From Bacteroidales bacterium (GTDB taxonomy: Bacteria; Bacteroidota; Bacteroidia; Bacteroidales; UBA932), in the NCBI GenBank assembly GCA_017555925.1, contig JAFZFL010000001.1, positions 1-8,122 of the forward strand: 8,122 nucleotides of DNA, given 5' to 3'. Below are positions 6,475 to 8,122 of this stretch, piece after piece. Under the pieces are notes generated by a model. The model saw nothing but the letters and a program-made list of their open reading frames with translations. It did not search any database and was not told where the DNA came from. Position 1 is the stretch's first letter. Every line of letters starts with the position of its first letter. The position numbers and the translations under genes are program-made.

Positions 6475-8122
6475 ATGTTGAGAAAAGTTAATATTATTAT
6501 AATGATGGTTCTGCTTATGCCTCTGTTTATGCAGGCTGGGCAGGCCATCTTTTATAATGATAATGGGTCTGCGGACTCATATTTGTCATATAGTGAAGAG
6601 TTGAAAGACTCCTATATATTGGTGGAGCCAAAGATTAAGGGTTCCACATCATTTGTCATTATTACAGACAGGACTACATATGATAAAATCCGTCCAAGTA
6701 TTGAGGCATACAGGGATGCAGTTGAAAGGGATGGCCTTCCTACATTCATTGTTGCTGCAGAGTGGAACTGTCCGGATGAAATTAAAGCAGAACTTATAAG
6801 GCTTGCCAATGGCAAGATGCCTATTGAAGGTGCTGTTTTTCTGGGAGATATTCCTGTTGCCATGACCCGTGATGCACAACATTTTGCATCTGCCTTTAAA
6901 GGCGATCAGGAGCCTGACTGGATTGAGGGTTCTTCGCCGTCGGACCGTTTTTATGATGATTTTGATTTGAAATGGGATTATATAAAACAGGAGGAGAAGC
7001 ATCCTCATATGTTCTATTACACCCTCAGACATGATTCACCTCAAGTTGTCTCTACAGATATCTACACAGGCCGTATTCGTGCAACCGGAGAAGACAAGTA
7101 TAAAAAACTTGAAAAGTATCTGGCTAAAGTTGTGGCTGCCCATGCAGAGAACAATAAACTGGATGATCTTGTTATCTTTAGAGGATATGGCTATAATTCA
7201 GAATCTAAGGATGGATGGGCAGGTGAGCAGATTGCTTTGCGTGAGCAGATACCATCGCTCTTCTCTTCTGGCAATACTACCCGTTTTATTGATTTTGAAA
7301 CAAAATATCCTCTCAAGAGCTATTTGCTTGAGTATTTGAAAAGACCTTCATTGGATATTGCTCTTGGACACCATCATGGTTCGGTAGATATCCAGCATTT
7401 GAATAAAAGTACAAATGCAAGAAGTGTTTCAGAGGCAATTGAAATGATCAAGTTGAACTTGAGGGCTGGTACTCGCAGGTTTAAGGGTAACAGAGCGGAA
7501 ATTGTGGAGAAAATAGCTGCCCAATATGATGTTCCGGTATCATGGATTGATACTACTGCTGCAACAATGCAGGCGGATGTTAATTTCCGTAAGGAGTTTG
7601 AGATATATCTCGATGATATTTATTCAAATAATCCTAATCCAAGATTCATTATGCATGATGCTTGTTACAATGGTTCTTTCCATAAGGATGATTGTGTTGC
7701 AAATGCATATATTTTCTCTGATGGCAATACTGTAGCTGCCCATGGTAATACTTTGAACAGTATTCAGGATAAACATCCAAATGCTTATATGGGTCTTTTG
7801 GCCAGCGGTTTGAGAATTGGCCAGTGGGCACGTTATGCACAGAACTTCCTTGGAGCCCATCTGATTGGAGACCCTACTTACAAGTTTGCAAATACTTCTA
7901 CACCAGATATTGATATAAATAGAGTTCTTGTAGAGGAAGCGGACAATAATGAGTTCTGGCTTGATATTATAAGGAATAACAAATATGCTTCAACAGGTTC
8001 AGACTGGATTGCTATGGCTGTAAGAAAATTGGCCGACAACAATTATGAGAAGTTTGAGGAGCTTGCAATGGAGGTATATAAAACTTCTCCATTTGGAAGT
8101 GTTAGAATGGAGTGTTTCAAAG
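6475..8122 (+). CDS. Exported C25/caspase-like cysteine peptidase with HEAT repeats, copy 4 (3' partial)
   Basis: Translation from ATG 6475 stays open to the last base (549 codons plus one base), so the gene continues outside the window. The N-terminus MLRKVN plus a Met/Leu/Ile-rich core is a signal peptide, probably cut after Ala21 or Ala24. Compared with copy 3 it carries 24 extra residues just after the signal peptide, rich in Tyr, Ser, Asp and Glu (roughly residues 25-52); beyond that the two align without gaps to the window end. The motifs are FLGDIPVAM at 122-130, SDRFYDDFDL, DIYTGRIR, GHHHG with likely catalytic His301, HDACYNG with likely nucleophile Cys397, and GDPTYKF from 465. The NNEFW motif and the first HEAT-like helices are present; the rest is expected past the end. 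It lies 44 bp after copy 3, the widest gap in the array, with a hairpin between. The role is inferred to match copy 3. Confidence 0.85.
   Translation, partial: MLRKVNIIIMMVLLMPLFMQAGQAIFYNDNGSADSYLSYSEELKDSYILVEPKIKGSTSFVIITDRTTYDKIRPSIEAYRDAVERDGLPTFIVAAEWNCPDEIKAELIRLANGKMPIEGAVFLGDIPVAMTRDAQHFASAFKGDQEPDWIEGSSPSDRFYDDFDLKWDYIKQEEKHPHMFYYTLRHDSPQVVSTDIYTGRIRATGEDKYKKLEKYLAKVVAAHAENNKLDDLVIFRGYGYNSESKDGWAGEQIALREQIPSLFSSGNTTRFIDFETKYPLKSYLLEYLKRPSLDIALGHHHGSVDIQHLNKSTNARSVSEAIEMIKLNLRAGTRRFKGNRAEIVEKIAAQYDVPVSWIDTTAATMQADVNFRKEFEIYLDDIYSNNPNPRFIMHDACYNGSFHKDDCVANAYIFSDGNTVAAHGNTLNSIQDKHPNAYMGLLASGLRIGQWARYAQNFLGAHLIGDPTYKFANTSTPDIDINRVLVEEADNNEFWLDIIRNNKYASTGSDWIAMAVRKLADNNYEKFEELAMEVYKTSPFGSVRMECFK

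Larger units (their letters stand above)
1..8122 (+). repeat. Tandem array of four paralogous peptidase-HEAT genes
   Basis: Start-to-start distances are 2225 bp (copy 2 to 3) and 2243 bp (copy 3 to 4), so the unit is about 2.2 kb. All four units share the same motif order in the peptidase and HEAT regions and face the same way. Copies 3 and 4 are closest at DNA level, with identical stretches of 33 bp (5501-5533 = 7816-7848), 37 bp (5550-5586 = 7865-7901) and 32 bp (5768-5799 = 8083-8114). No transposase, integrase or flanking repeats are seen, so ordinary tandem duplication with divergence is the simplest origin. The first and last units are cut by the window edges, so more copies may exist. 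Confidence 0.9.

Noticed and set aside
7031..7735. Short + strand frames at 7031-7339 and 7526-7735
   Set aside because: They are out of frame inside copy 4, which is open from 6475 to the window end and matches copy 3 throughout.
1..8122. Cytoplasmic anti-phage defence system built on caspase-like proteases
   Set aside because: Protease plus helical-repeat architecture recalls such systems, but copies 2, 3 and 4 carry signal peptides and there are no nuclease, sensor, CRISPR or gasdermin-like genes here.

Overview
The window looks like chromosomal DNA of a Bacteroidota (Bacteroidales-type) bacterium. It is AT-rich (near 40% GC by eye, not computed), coding is dense, TAA ends every complete gene, no clear Shine-Dalgarno sequence precedes the starts, and the proteins resemble gingipain/C25-type clan CD peptidases, which are typical of this phylum. 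The placement is inference; there is no rRNA or housekeeping marker here.

The whole window is one tandem array of at least four paralogous genes, all on the + strand: copy 1 (1-2001, its 5' end outside the window), copy 2 (2007-4211, split by an in-frame TAA at 3588-3590), copy 3 (4232-6430, the only complete uninterrupted copy, 732 aa) and copy 4 (6475-8122, running off the 3' end with no stop; 549 codons visible). The gaps are 5, 20 and 44 bp. The first two suggest one transcript. The third holds a GC-rich hairpin that could attenuate or terminate. No promoter is visible and the array probably extends on both sides.

Each copy has the same plan: an N-terminal Sec signal peptide (seen in copies 2, 3 and 4), a caspase/gingipain-like cysteine peptidase domain with a conserved His-Gly and a conserved Cys-containing motif, then a C-terminal block of HEAT-like alpha-helical repeats that ends in a well conserved LRN-YH / LGWF segment. 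No type IX secretion C-terminal domain is seen in copies 1 to 3, so a periplasmic or Sec-only location is the simplest reading. Copies 3 and 4 are the closest pair and align without gaps apart from a 24-residue insertion after the copy 4 signal peptide. Copies 1 and 2 are more diverged, including around the active site.

The array is best described as an expanded family of exported peptidase-HEAT fusions. Possible roles are proteases with different specificities, or a set that process one another; the sequence does not show the substrate. The split copy 2 is either a recent nonsense mutation, a sequencing error, or a natural separation of the peptidase from most of its HEAT domain.
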